A DNA stretch of 64,000 nucleotides from Actinomycetota bacterium (GTDB taxonomy: Bacteria > Actinomycetota > Acidimicrobiia > Acidimicrobiales > RAAP-2). The notes under the pieces were generated by a model. That model had not been told where the DNA came from and did not search any database. It was given only the letters and a program-made list of their open reading frames with translations. Of the stretch, positions 27,885-35,106 are shown piece after piece. The translations under genes and the position numbers were made by a program. The stretch lies in NCBI GenBank assembly GCA_009699875.1, contig WLNI01000001.1, positions 868,001-932,000 on the forward strand. Reading direction: 5' to 3'. Every line of letters begins with the position of its first letter. Position 1 is the stretch's first letter.

Positions 27885-28553
27885 TCAAGAATCAGCCTCC
27901 AGCTGGGGATGGTGGGCCACCCAGATCTTGGCCATGGTTGGCACCAGCGCTCCCAGAATCCAGACGTACATAGCCCATCTCGTTGCCGTCCACGCAACCA
28001 CAATCGAAACGCCAAGAATGAGGACCATAAAGATTGCTCCCAGAGAACCTTCGCGCATGCGAGTGCTGCCGGGGTGGTCCGAGAAAATACCTTTCACAAC
28101 AGCAAAACGGCGGATCGCACTGAGCGCTACCTCAGCAAGTATCAAGTTGATCGCGAACAACGTGATGGCCAATGGATTTTTTGGATACCGTCCAAGAATA
28201 TTGCTCGAAAATGGCATCAGCGAAATTGTGAAAAGAAAGAAAAAGTTCAAGACCGACAGGCCTTCTCTATGACCCGTGACACGGCGAAGGATCTGGTGAT
28301 TAATGGTCCAAAAGAGTGCAATGACGTAGAACGAGATCGCGTAACTCAGATAGATCAAATGTTGTGACCACAGCACTGACCAGAGTTGCGATCCTGAGTT
28401 CGAGTTATTGAGAAAGGTATTTCCAGGAACTTTGAGATCAAGCACCAACAAGGTGAGCGCTATGGCGACTACCCCGTCAGTTAAATTGAGGATTCTCTGA
28501 ACGCTGGGATCGGTAGAGGAGTCGCTCGGATCACGAAACTCATCAGTTTCCAT
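27885..28553 (-). CDS. TMEM175-type (DUF1211) potassium channel
   Basis: A 222-residue membrane protein with six predicted helices. Helix 1 reads ILNLTDGVVAIALTLLVLDL, matching the DUF1211 signature RxxxFSDGVxAI(A)xTLLVLDL with Leu-Thr replacing Phe-Ser. In this family helix 1 lines the pore of a tetrameric K+ channel. AISFYVIALFWTINHQILRR and RREGLSV-like segments follow (here HREGLSVLNFFFLF). It starts 41 bases downstream of the pentameric channel gene in the same direction, so the two channels are probably co-transcribed. Confidence 0.83.
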   Translation of the reverse strand: METDEFRDPSDSSTDPSVQRILNLTDGVVAIALTLLVLDLKVPGNTFLNNSNSGSQLWSVLWSQHLIYLSYAISFYVIALFWTINHQILRRVTGHREGLSVLNFFFLFTISLMPFSSNILGRYPKNPLAITLFAINLILAEVALSAIRRFAVVKGIFSDHPGSTRMREGSLGAIFMVLILGVSIVVAWTATRWAMYVWILGALVPTMAKIWVAHHPQLEADS

Positions 28554-28594
28554 AGTGGACCTATGTTCTCACAGGCACCTCAATGGAGAGGGAA

Positions 28595-29692
28595 TTAGGA
28601 GACGAACGCGAGAATACTGATACCACCGAGGAAGAGAACTCCAAGAATGCCCGCCAGGACTCGGTCAGCGATGATGAACTGATCAGCAGCACGTTTGTGA
28701 TGGAACACCTGAGTTGTCTCCCAAATGATTCGTCCGAACGTAAAGAGCACGATACAGAACGCAAGCACATAGAACTTATCCATTAAGACCAGCGGGGCCG
28801 TTGGCGGGAGGTCGGCCGAGTAGCTCTGTTGGAGAAAAATTAATGTCAGGAGTCCCGTCCCAGAGAGAGCCAGGCGAGAGATCTCATGTTCAGATTTCAG
28901 GAGAAGCACGAGGATCGAAGCGGCTAAAACAATAATGAGGGGCAAAAGAAGCTTGACGAAAAAGTGAGCAAGGGGTCGTTCTACTGAGATAGAGAACACT
29001 CCGAGCGACCACTGTTTAAACCCATCACCGGCGTCTGTATTTCCAAAATTCGTTGTGTATTCTTTCAGGAACGCTTGCGTCGAAATTCCACTTACATCCC
29101 AGTCAGAAACGACAAAGCCTTCCTCGCTGCTTCCGCTTGGATCTGGGATATACACAAGTTGGCTGTAGTCATACGTCGAGTTTTCGAAGCGAATATCCAG
29201 TTTTTGTGAATCAAGGGGATAGTGGCTCAAATCAAATTCAGAGGCAAATCCAGCCTGAACATACGTCAACTGATACTTGTATCCATCAGCCAATTCGATG
29301 GGTGCTTCGTTACCTCGAGCGTCGGTATAGGCGTATGTAGTCGTAAAGTTCGTCTCGGCATCCGTCGCGTTGTCAAACAATGTCGTCGCAACAGGGTCAA
29401 TGGGTCCCTTCCACCGGTACCACATATAGAAATTGACTTTCCAAGTGTTGTCGGCGAGAGAAACTCCATACGCCTGAATTGGTTCAATACCGAAGTAGAC
29501 CTTCTCTGCACTTTCCGGAGGTTTCCCAACGGTATAGAGATTCCCTCGTTTTACAATGCCATCCTTCTTGACCGTCGTCTCAGGCCCTTTCGTGCTGGCG
29601 TGGCTCTGTGAACTTGTCGCAACGAAGAACGCTGTCGTCGTCAAGACTAGAAGGACGAGTGAGACCCCAAGAAGCGTAAGTCTCCTCAGCAT
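28595..29692 (-). CDS. Prokaryotic pentameric ligand-gated ion channel (GLIC/ELIC-like)
   Basis: A 365-residue protein with a signal peptide (residues 1-32), an extracellular beta sandwich and four helices near 244-266 (PLAHFFVKLLLPLIIVLAAS), 271-291, 298-321 and 340-363. The loop signature SHYPLDSQKLDIRFEN corresponds to the Cys-loop region, without cysteines as in bacterial members. M2-M3 reads SADLPPTAPLVLMDKFYVLA, equivalent to the LPxT turn in GLIC. Acidic residues before M2 (KSEHEISR) favour cation selectivity. The ligand cannot be told. It is flanked by rplI and the TMEM175-type gene. Confidence 0.85.
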   Translation of the reverse strand: MLRRLTLLGVSLVLLVLTTTAFFVATSSQSHASTKGPETTVKKDGIVKRGNLYTVGKPPESAEKVYFGIEPIQAYGVSLADNTWKVNFYMWYRWKGPIDPVATTLFDNATDAETNFTTTYAYTDARGNEAPIELADGYKYQLTYVQAGFASEFDLSHYPLDSQKLDIRFENSTYDYSQLVYIPDPSGSSEEGFVVSDWDVSGISTQAFLKEYTTNFGNTDAGDGFKQWSLGVFSISVERPLAHFFVKLLLPLIIVLAASILVLLLKSEHEISRLALSGTGLLTLIFLQQSYSADLPPTAPLVLMDKFYVLAFCIVLFTFGRIIWETTQVFHHKRAADQFIIADRVLAGILGVLFLGGISILAFVS

Positions 29693-29704
29693 GGATCTTC
29701 TTAG

Positions 29705-30151
29705 CTACTGAGCAATGACTTCGATGACGACGTCAACATCAACATCTTCAAAGAGAGAAAGTGACACTTGATTCGATCCAACTTCCTTGATGTGCTCGGT
29801 CAAGATCACTTTGTGATGGTCAATCTCTATACCTTTTTGCTCAGCGATAGCCGTTGCAATCTCAGCCGGCCCAATGGAGCCGAATAGTTTGCCGCCGCCG
29901 CCGGCTCGAGCAGGAATGCCAATCACCGAACCAAGCAGCGTTGCTGCTTGAGCCTGTGCGGTCTCTCGATCCTTGGCATCTCTCACCGAGCGTGATCGCT
30001 GCATGTCCTTGGCTTGGACCTCCATCGAATTAGACGCCTCGAGGGCCTTGCCATTTGGAAAGAGGAAGTTGCGAGCAAAGCCGCCGGCAACGGTCACGAT
30101 GTCGCCTCGACGTCCCACACCCTTAATGTCTTCTCGGAGGAGCACCTTCAT
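29705..30151 (-). CDS. rplI: 50S ribosomal protein L9
   Basis: L9, 148 residues, standard length. The N-terminal rRNA-binding domain reads [20 protein letters not shown] and GGFARNFLFPNGKA; a long connecting helix and the C-terminal domain with GGGGKLFGSIGPAEIATAI follow. Its ATG shares a base with the rpsR stop (TAATG), so translation is coupled. It is the last ribosomal gene of the rpsF-ssb-rpsR-rplI operon. Confidence 0.97.
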   Translation of the reverse strand: MKVLLREDIKGVGRRGDIVTVAGGFARNFLFPNGKALEASNSMEVQAKDMQRSRSVRDAKDRETAQAQAATLLGSVIGIPARAGGGGKLFGSIGPAEIATAIAEQKGIEIDHHKVILTEHIKEVGSNQVSLSLFEDVDVDVVIEVIAQ

Positions 30152-30651
30152 TATTCGGCCTCCTTCGCGGCAGCTTCTTCGACGATCTCTTCAGCTTCTT
30201 CGATAACTTCCGCCTCCGCGATCACTTCTTCGACCTCTTTGATCTCGTTAATCTCAATGATGTCCGAGACCATCTCTTCGATACCGGTGACGTCAGCCAA
30301 GGTTGGTCCGTCATCGTCGCCGTCACGTGGACGTCGATCTCCTCGGTCGCCTCGATCTCCTCGACGCCCACCTGGACGCTCGGTCACCGTGCGCTGTGTG
30401 TAAGGAAGGAGGACAAGCTCTCGAGCGGTCTTGATCGCTTCAGCAATATCGTGCTGGTGCTGTTCGCAGTTTCCAGTCGTGCGACGAGCACGGATTTTGC
30501 CACGGTCCGACATGAACTTTCTCAAGGTGTTCAAGTCTTTGTAGTCAATCCAGACGGTCTGCTCACGACAGAACTGACACGGCTTCTTCTTGATGCGCCG
30601 GTTCAGATCCTTCGGTGCTCGCTTTGGCGTTTTCATATTGTTACGGGCCAT
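30151..30651 (-). CDS. rpsR: 30S ribosomal protein S18 with long acidic C-terminal extension
   Basis: Residues 1-85 are a normal S18 of the zinc-binding (C+) type: [35 protein letters not shown] and CEQHQH, ending LLPYTQRT. The usual protein stops here. In this gene it continues for about 80 residues: a basic Arg/Gly/Asp repeat ([20 protein letters not shown]) and then a strongly acidic, Ile/Val-spaced helix-like tail rich in EE and EV pairs. The frame is intact and ends exactly at the rplI start, so this is not a simple sequencing error. The tail's role is unknown. Confidence 0.93.
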   Translation of the reverse strand: MARNNMKTPKRAPKDLNRRIKKKPCQFCREQTVWIDYKDLNTLRKFMSDRGKIRARRTTGNCEQHQHDIAEAIKTARELVLLPYTQRTVTERPGGRRGDRGDRGDRRPRDGDDDGPTLADVTGIEEMVSDIIEINEIKEVEEVIAEAEVIEEAEEIVEEAAAKEAE

Positions 30652-30653
30652 GA

Positions 30654-31121
30654 TTAAAAGGGCTCCTCGTCGTAGCCGTAGCCTGCGCTGGCGGCTTGGT
30701 TGTCAGTGGGGGCAGGTGCGGCGGCAGGAGCTGGTCGAGGACTTCCACCATCGCTTCGTCGCTCATTTCTTGTGACTTGTGCAGTAGCCCAGCGAAGTGA
30801 TGGAGCAATCTCGTCAGCCACCACCTCAACCTTGGAGCGCTTGTCACCAGTATTCTTGTCATCCCACGAGCGCTGATCGAGGCGCCCGGTGACTACGACA
30901 CGCGCACCTTTTGTCAGCGATTCGCTGACATTCTCGGCCATTTCACGCCAGCACACCACATCAAAGAAGGAAACTTGCTCTTCCCACTCTTGTGTTTGGC
31001 GATTCTGCCAACGTCGATTCACGGCCAGGCCAAAGCTGGCATTGGCTGCGCCACTTGGCGTAAAGCGAAGTTCTGGGTCTCTGGTCACATTGCCGACCAG
31101 GGTTACGGTGTTATCTGGCAT
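30654..31121 (-). CDS. ssb: Single-stranded DNA-binding protein
   Basis: Replication, repair and recombination protein of 155 residues. The OB fold opens [20 protein letters not shown], with [20 protein letters not shown] and the region [19 protein letters not shown] flexible Pro/Ala/Gln linker ends in the acidic partner-binding tip YDEEPF. It lies between rpsF (14 bases upstream) and rpsR (2 bases downstream), the common actinobacterial order. An AGGAGCGAAC site precedes ATG 31121. Confidence 0.97.
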   Translation of the reverse strand: MPDNTVTLVGNVTRDPELRFTPSGAANASFGLAVNRRWQNRQTQEWEEQVSFFDVVCWREMAENVSESLTKGARVVVTGRLDQRSWDDKNTGDKRSKVEVVADEIAPSLRWATAQVTRNERRSDGGSPRPAPAAAPAPTDNQAASAGYGYDEEPF

Positions 31122-31135
31122 TGTTCGCTCCTTCT

Positions 31136-31453
31136 TTAGACGCTCGCGGCACGGGCCGCTACGACGTTGTCGGGAAGTCGGATGATCTTGTGGCGAACAA
31201 CCTCATCGGCGATGCCGAGAGATCGGTCGAGCTCTGCGACAGTGGCGGGCTCTCCCGCAAACGAGGCGATGATGTAGTAGCCCTCGCGCTTGTGATTCAC
31301 TTCGTAGGCAAACGTGCGGCGACCCCAACGATCGACTGAACCAGGGGTTCCTTCAAAAGCCGAGATGGTGGCCAACGTTTTATCGAGACTTACTTGAATC
31401 TCTTGGGGATCCACAGCCATGTCATAGATAATGACGGCTTCATAATGACGCAT
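31136..31453 (-). CDS. rpsF: 30S ribosomal protein S6
   Basis: S6, 105 residues: RHYEAVIIYDMAVDPQEIQV, GSVDRWGRRTFAYEVNHKREGYY and the closing VVRHKIIRLP. It pairs with S18 on the ribosomal platform, and the S6:S18 dimer represses its own operon in many bacteria by binding the mRNA leader. The site GGGAGGAAA precedes ATG 31453. It is the first gene of the operon and has a highly structured leader upstream. Confidence 0.97.
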   Translation of the reverse strand: MRHYEAVIIYDMAVDPQEIQVSLDKTLATISAFEGTPGSVDRWGRRTFAYEVNHKREGYYIIASFAGEPATVAELDRSLGIADEVVRHKIIRLPDNVVAARAASV

Positions 31454-31468
31454 TCGTATTTCCTCCCT

Positions 31469-31542
31469 CTGGACCGGCGTTGCCGCCGGGCTTCACGACT
31501 CTCGTGGAGCAGGGTGTCCAATGCCCCTCAAAAAGAGGGGAC
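31469..31542 (-). ncRNA. Structured rpsF leader, candidate S6:S18-binding element
   Basis: On the rpsF strand the leader contains CCCCTC-TTTTT-GAGGGG (31542-31526), then a junction closed by TTGGA/TCCAG. The junction encloses CACGA-GAG-TCGTG and CCGGCG-GCAA-CGCCGG (31489-31474), the latter a perfect stem capped by a GNRA tetraloop. The ribosome-binding site follows within 15 bases. S6:S18-binding leaders are known upstream of rpsF in many phyla and are a natural candidate, but the consensus could not be checked here. Confidence 0.5.
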
Positions 31543-31593
31543 TCACAGTGTAGACCGCCTTTTGGAACACTGCTGACGTGGCGCCGGCACCCC

Positions 31594-31911
31594 TTAGTGG
31601 TCGGCCTTGTGGGGCCTCAGGTGGAGGCCTTCGGCAATGTTCTCCACACTCTGAGATGAACTGGCAGTATCCCAGACCAGCGCAAATGCTTGCTCGTCAG
31701 AGAGGTCAGCCTCGTAGCCATTGATGTCACAGAACACCACCGTTGCCAGCCATGCGAGGCGCTCATTCCCATCAACGAGCGCGTGGTTGTTCGTCAATGA
31801 GTGCAAGAGCACCGCTCGTCGAATGATCTCTTGGCGCGAAATCCCCTCGACTTCAACCAACTCATTCAGGGCCTTCTCGAGTTCTTCATCAGTGCGGAGG
31901 GTAAGTGCCAT
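31594..31911 (-). pseudogene. Chimeric RHH antitoxin / Doc toxin remnant
   Basis: One 105-residue frame joins two proteins that are normally separate. Residues 1-35 (ALTLRTDEELEKALNELVEV, then SRQEIIRRAVL) are the DNA-binding start of a ribbon-helix-helix antitoxin. From residue 35 on (LHSLTNNHALVDGNERLAWL, ATVVFCDINGYEADLSDEQA) it is the C-terminal half of a Doc/Fic toxin. The antitoxin C-terminus and Doc N-terminus are missing, as if one in-frame deletion fused them. The Fic motif HxxxDGNKR reads HALVDGNER, losing the basic residue that contacts nucleotide phosphate. ATG 31911 is the likely start; GTG 31938 is possible. Toxicity is doubtful. Confidence 0.7.
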
Positions 31912-31983
31912 TCCCGAATGAAACCAGATTGATACCACTTACTCAAAAACTGATAACTCCAGCAAAAACGGCCTTTTCAATAC

Positions 31984-32829
31984 TCACTCGTGTTCTAAAT
32001 GCTCAGAAAGCTTCTCAGACGTGGCATAGCTTTCGTCCTCGCCAGGGAACGTTCCTGCTCGAACGTCACCACAGAACTCTTGAAGCGCGGTGGTGATTTG
32101 AGACCCAATATCTGCATACACACGGACAAACTTCGCAGGTGTCCGATTCCCTAATCCCAAAATGTCATGGAACACCAAAACTTGGCCGTCGGTGCGTGGA
32201 CCCGCACCGATGCCGATGGTCGGAATTGATCGCTCCGCGGTGACCGCCGCGCCGAGAGCTTCAGGGACACCTTCGAGAACCAGTCCGAAACAGCCGGCCT
32301 CTTCTAATGCTCGCGCTCCCGCACGTAATTCCTCTGCGGCTTCAATGGATTTTCCTTGGACTCGATATCCCCCCATGGCATTCACTGACTGCGGGGTGAG
32401 CCCAATGTGTCCCATCACGGGTATCTCGGCGTCAACGATTGCACGCACCGCCTCGGCTCGATTGGAGCCTCCCTCCAACTTGACTGCTTGGGCTCCCGCT
32501 CGAATCAACATCGCTGCAGACTCAACGGCCTGGGTTGACGAGACGTGATAACTCATCCACGGAAGGTCGCCGATAATCAGCGCGTCTGGTTGTGCTCTGG
32601 CTACCGCAGCGGTGTGGTGGACCATCATCTCGATCGTGACGTGGAGTGTGTCGTTGAATCCAAGAACGGTATTACCAACAGAGTCGCCAACGAGAATCAT
32701 GTCCACACCGGCTGCGTCAACAAAACGAGCCGACGGCTCGTCATAGGCCGTCACCATCACGAGTGGCTCGTCACCATTCGAGCGTTTTGATGAGCGAATT
32801 GCAGGAACACTCAGCCGTCTCTCGCTCAT
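31984..32829 (-). CDS. panB: 3-methyl-2-oxobutanoate hydroxymethyltransferase (ketopantoate synthase)
   Basis: Transfers a hydroxymethyl group from 5,10-methylenetetrahydrofolate to ketoisovalerate in pantothenate and CoA synthesis. The 281 residues hold VMVTAYDEPSARFVDAAGVD, DMILVGDSVGNTVLGF, AVKLEGG, GHIGLTPQSVNAMGGYRVQG and the catalytic glutamate region LVLEGVPEALG, then GIGAGPRTDGQVLVFHDILG. Mg-binding aspartates are in place. Its ATG overlaps the stop of the DUF5318 gene (ATGA). Other pan genes are not in the window. Confidence 0.96.
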   Translation of the reverse strand: MSERRLSVPAIRSSKRSNGDEPLVMVTAYDEPSARFVDAAGVDMILVGDSVGNTVLGFNDTLHVTIEMMVHHTAAVARAQPDALIIGDLPWMSYHVSSTQAVESAAMLIRAGAQAVKLEGGSNRAEAVRAIVDAEIPVMGHIGLTPQSVNAMGGYRVQGKSIEAAEELRAGARALEEAGCFGLVLEGVPEALGAAVTAERSIPTIGIGAGPRTDGQVLVFHDILGLGNRTPAKFVRVYADIGSQITTALQEFCGDVRAGTFPGEDESYATSEKLSEHLEHE

Positions 32830-33242
32830 GAACGCGCACCTTTTCGCTTCGCCGGTGTCGACTCGCCTCCACCGGGATAGCGCTTCAAGAGATGATGAAA
32901 CCGACAGGCCGTGCAGACTTCGACCGTGTACGCCTGGACGGGTTCTTCCCGGCGAAGCAGTCGATTGAGTTCCGTCTTATTGGTCGGGCACGTTCCACCA
33001 GCGGGCAGCTTCGCACCAAAGACGTAGGTCACCTCGACCGTGCCGCGCTCTTCACAGACCGGACAGGTCTCACCTGTGGGCTTGCCGAGGTTGGTTGCGG
33101 CTCGCACCAACTCGGGATGCGCGTCACACGCGTCTGTTTTGGCAATCTTGCCCAAGCGCACGGCCTTGGCCAGGGCGTCACGAAGAAGCCGGTATTCCAC
33201 CGACGCTTCTGAGGTTGTCGAAAAGGTGGCTCGTGGGCTCAC
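32826..33242 (-). CDS. DUF5318 family zinc-ribbon-like protein
   Basis: A 138-residue actinobacterial protein with two CxxC pairs (ETCPVCEERGTVEVTYVFG and VEVCTACRFHHLLKRYPGGG) that probably hold a zinc ion. Mycobacterium carries the same gene next to ino1 and a PadR regulator (Rv0046c-Rv0049), and that neighbourhood is kept here. The function is unknown. GTG 33242 is preferred over ATG 33248 because TAGGGT (33250-33255) lies seven bases upstream of it and would overlap the ATG too closely. It is divergent from the PadR gene and coupled to panB. Confidence 0.75.
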   Translation of the reverse strand: MSPRATFSTTSEASVEYRLLRDALAKAVRLGKIAKTDACDAHPELVRAATNLGKPTGETCPVCEERGTVEVTYVFGAKLPAGGTCPTNKTELNRLLRREEPVQAYTVEVCTACRFHHLLKRYPGGGESTPAKRKGARS

Positions 33243-33308
33243 GACCATGACCCTAGTGGCAGAAAACCAATATTCTGAAAGGGATTTCCCTCCTTGTGAT
33301 CATTTCGC

Positions 33309-33325
33309 TATATCGGTGCGATATA
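33309..33325. promoter_or_regulatory. Perfect 17-bp palindrome over the PadR-gene promoter
   Basis: TATATCG-GTG-CGATATA is a perfect inverted repeat whose right arm runs into the -10 element TATAAT (33322-33327). The GTG start of the PadR gene begins six bases after the -10, so the transcript appears leaderless. A repressor bound here would block RNA polymerase. PadR proteins commonly repress their own genes through AT-rich palindromes. Confidence 0.65.
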
Positions 33326-33333
33326 ATCAAAAC

Positions 33334-33984
33334 GTGCTTGATCTCGCCATCCTTGGACTTTTAGGAGACGGACCTCTCCACGGTTACGAAATCCGACGCC
33401 GCCTTCGCGCCCAGTTGGGCCTGATCGCCAACGTTTCATTTGGTTCGCTCTACCCCGCACTCGCTCGCTTAGAAAAGGCGGCCGACGTCACCGTCGTCGA
33501 TGCCGATGAGCCCTCCGTCGTGGTTCCCTCAACTGGTTCGCTCAGTGGCGAACGCGCCGTACAGCGATCGAAGCGACTGGTAGGTCCCCGAGGTCGTCGA
33601 GCAAAGAAGATCTATCAACTCACCGACCAAGGTCGAGCCACGTTCGCTGGTCTGCTCAATACGCCTTCTGGAAACGATGACCAACGCAGCTTTGGACTTC
33701 GGTGGTCATTTGCCCGCCACCTCGCACCGACTGCTCGACTTGCGTTGTTGGAGCGTCGGCGAGCACAACTCGTGCAGGGGCTCAGTGAAGGCGAGCCGTC
33801 GAACGATCTCGATGACTACGCCAAAAGCGTGGTCCAGCACGCCGCCGATGGCGTTGCCCGAGACATCGCATGGCTTGATGAACTCATCGCTGTTGAGCGA
33901 GCAAGTCAGTTCCAAGAAAGTGCCCATCCTGTGGTGACACCACCGCCATCACAACCAATCTCGCCAGCCCAAAGCGCCGGTTAA
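33334..33984 (+). CDS. PadR-family transcriptional regulator
   Basis: A 216-residue regulator. The N-terminal winged helix reads [40 protein letters not shown] and [10 protein letters not shown] central insert of about 40 residues precedes the wing ([18 protein letters not shown]), and a helical C-terminal dimerisation domain follows. The insert is longer than in short PadR proteins and rich in Val/Ser/Pro. The open frame extends upstream to 33040, but GTG 33334 directly follows the TATAAT -10. It lies 23 bases before ino1, so it may regulate inositol phosphate synthesis, as the conserved mycobacterial pairing suggests. Confidence 0.9.
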   Translation: MLDLAILGLLGDGPLHGYEIRRRLRAQLGLIANVSFGSLYPALARLEKAADVTVVDADEPSVVVPSTGSLSGERAVQRSKRLVGPRGRRAKKIYQLTDQGRATFAGLLNTPSGNDDQRSFGLRWSFARHLAPTARLALLERRRAQLVQGLSEGEPSNDLDDYAKSVVQHAADGVARDIAWLDELIAVERASQFQESAHPVVTPPPSQPISPAQSAG

Positions 33985-34007
33985 AGAAACACAAGAAGGA
34001 GCAAAGA

Positions 34008-35105
34008 ATGACACCCATCAAAGTCGCTATCGCTGGAGTAGGAAACTGTGCCAGCTCACTCGTCCAAGGCGTCAATTACTACCGCGAAGCAGATCCAAAC
34101 GAGTTCGTGCCAGGTCTTATGCACGTAGTTCTCGGTGGCTATCACGTGTCTGATTTAGAGTTCGTCGCCGCGTTTGACGTTGACGCTGCGAAGGTTGGCC
34201 AAGACCTCTCGAAAGCGATCTTTGCCAGCCAAAACAACACCATCCGTTTTGCTGAGGTAAGCGATCTCGGGATTGAAGTTCAACGTGGACCGACCTTCGA
34301 TGGTCTTTCGAAGTACTACCGAGAGATGATCGACGAGTCTCCCGCAGAAGCAGTTGACGTCGCCCAAGCGCTTCGAGACTCTGGTGCCGAAGTCCTCGTC
34401 TCCTACTTGCCCGTCGGCTCCGAAGAGGCGCAACGCTTTTACGCCCAGGCCGCCATCGACGCTGGTGTTGGCTTCGTCAACGCCGTACCCGTCTTTATTG
34501 CGTCGGACCCAACCTGGGCGCGCAAATTCCGAGACGCAGGCGTTCCAATTATTGGCGACGACATCAAGAGCCAGGTTGGCGCAACCATCGTGCACCGTGT
34601 GCTCACTCGCCTCTTTGAAGACCGGGGACTCGCTCTTGATCACACCTATCAACTCAACGTCGGCGGCAATATGGACTTCAAAAACATGCTGGACCGAGAT
34701 CGTCTCGAATCGAAGAAGATCTCCAAGACCCAAGCGGTGACCTCACAGATGGACCACGGGGTCTTACCTGCCGACGATATTCATATCGGCCCTTCAGACC
34801 ACGTGCCGTGGCTCCAGGACCGCAAGTGGGCCTTCATCCGACTTGAGGGTCGAAACTTCGGCGACGTCCCGTTGAACATTGAGATGAAGCTTGAAGTCTG
34901 GGACTCACCAAACTCGGCGGGTGTCATTATTGATGCTGTTCGCTGCGTGCGACTCGCCCAAGATCGAGGCATCGGCGGACCGCTCCTCGGCCCAAGCTCC
35001 TACTTCATGAAGTCGCCACCGGTTCAATATCACGACGACATCTGCCACCAGATGGTCGAAGAGTTCGCGGCCGGCGACCCTGGTCCCGTTTGGCCCGAGG
35101 ACTAG
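34008..35105 (+). CDS. ino1: Inositol-3-phosphate synthase
   Basis: NAD-dependent conversion of glucose 6-phosphate to inositol 3-phosphate, the first step to phosphatidylinositol and mycothiol. The 365 residues contain the Rossmann motif [53 protein letters not shown] and the active-site block [20 protein letters not shown] with the catalytic lysines. The short actinobacterial form is seen, not the longer eukaryotic one. AAGGAGCAAAG precedes ATG 34008. It is the second gene after padR and ends one base from the convergent pcnA. Confidence 0.97.
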   Translation: MTPIKVAIAGVGNCASSLVQGVNYYREADPNEFVPGLMHVVLGGYHVSDLEFVAAFDVDAAKVGQDLSKAIFASQNNTIRFAEVSDLGIEVQRGPTFDGLSKYYREMIDESPAEAVDVAQALRDSGAEVLVSYLPVGSEEAQRFYAQAAIDAGVGFVNAVPVFIASDPTWARKFRDAGVPIIGDDIKSQVGATIVHRVLTRLFEDRGLALDHTYQLNVGGNMDFKNMLDRDRLESKKISKTQAVTSQMDHGVLPADDIHIGPSDHVPWLQDRKWAFIRLEGRNFGDVPLNIEMKLEVWDSPNSAGVIIDAVRCVRLAQDRGIGGPLLGPSSYFMKSPPVQYHDDICHQMVEEFAAGDPGPVWPED

Positions 35106-35106
35106 T

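Noticed and set aside
29705-31453. Frameshift causing the long rpsR
   Set aside because: The frame is intact, the tail has a consistent composition, and its stop coincides with the rplI start; an error would need to be compensated.
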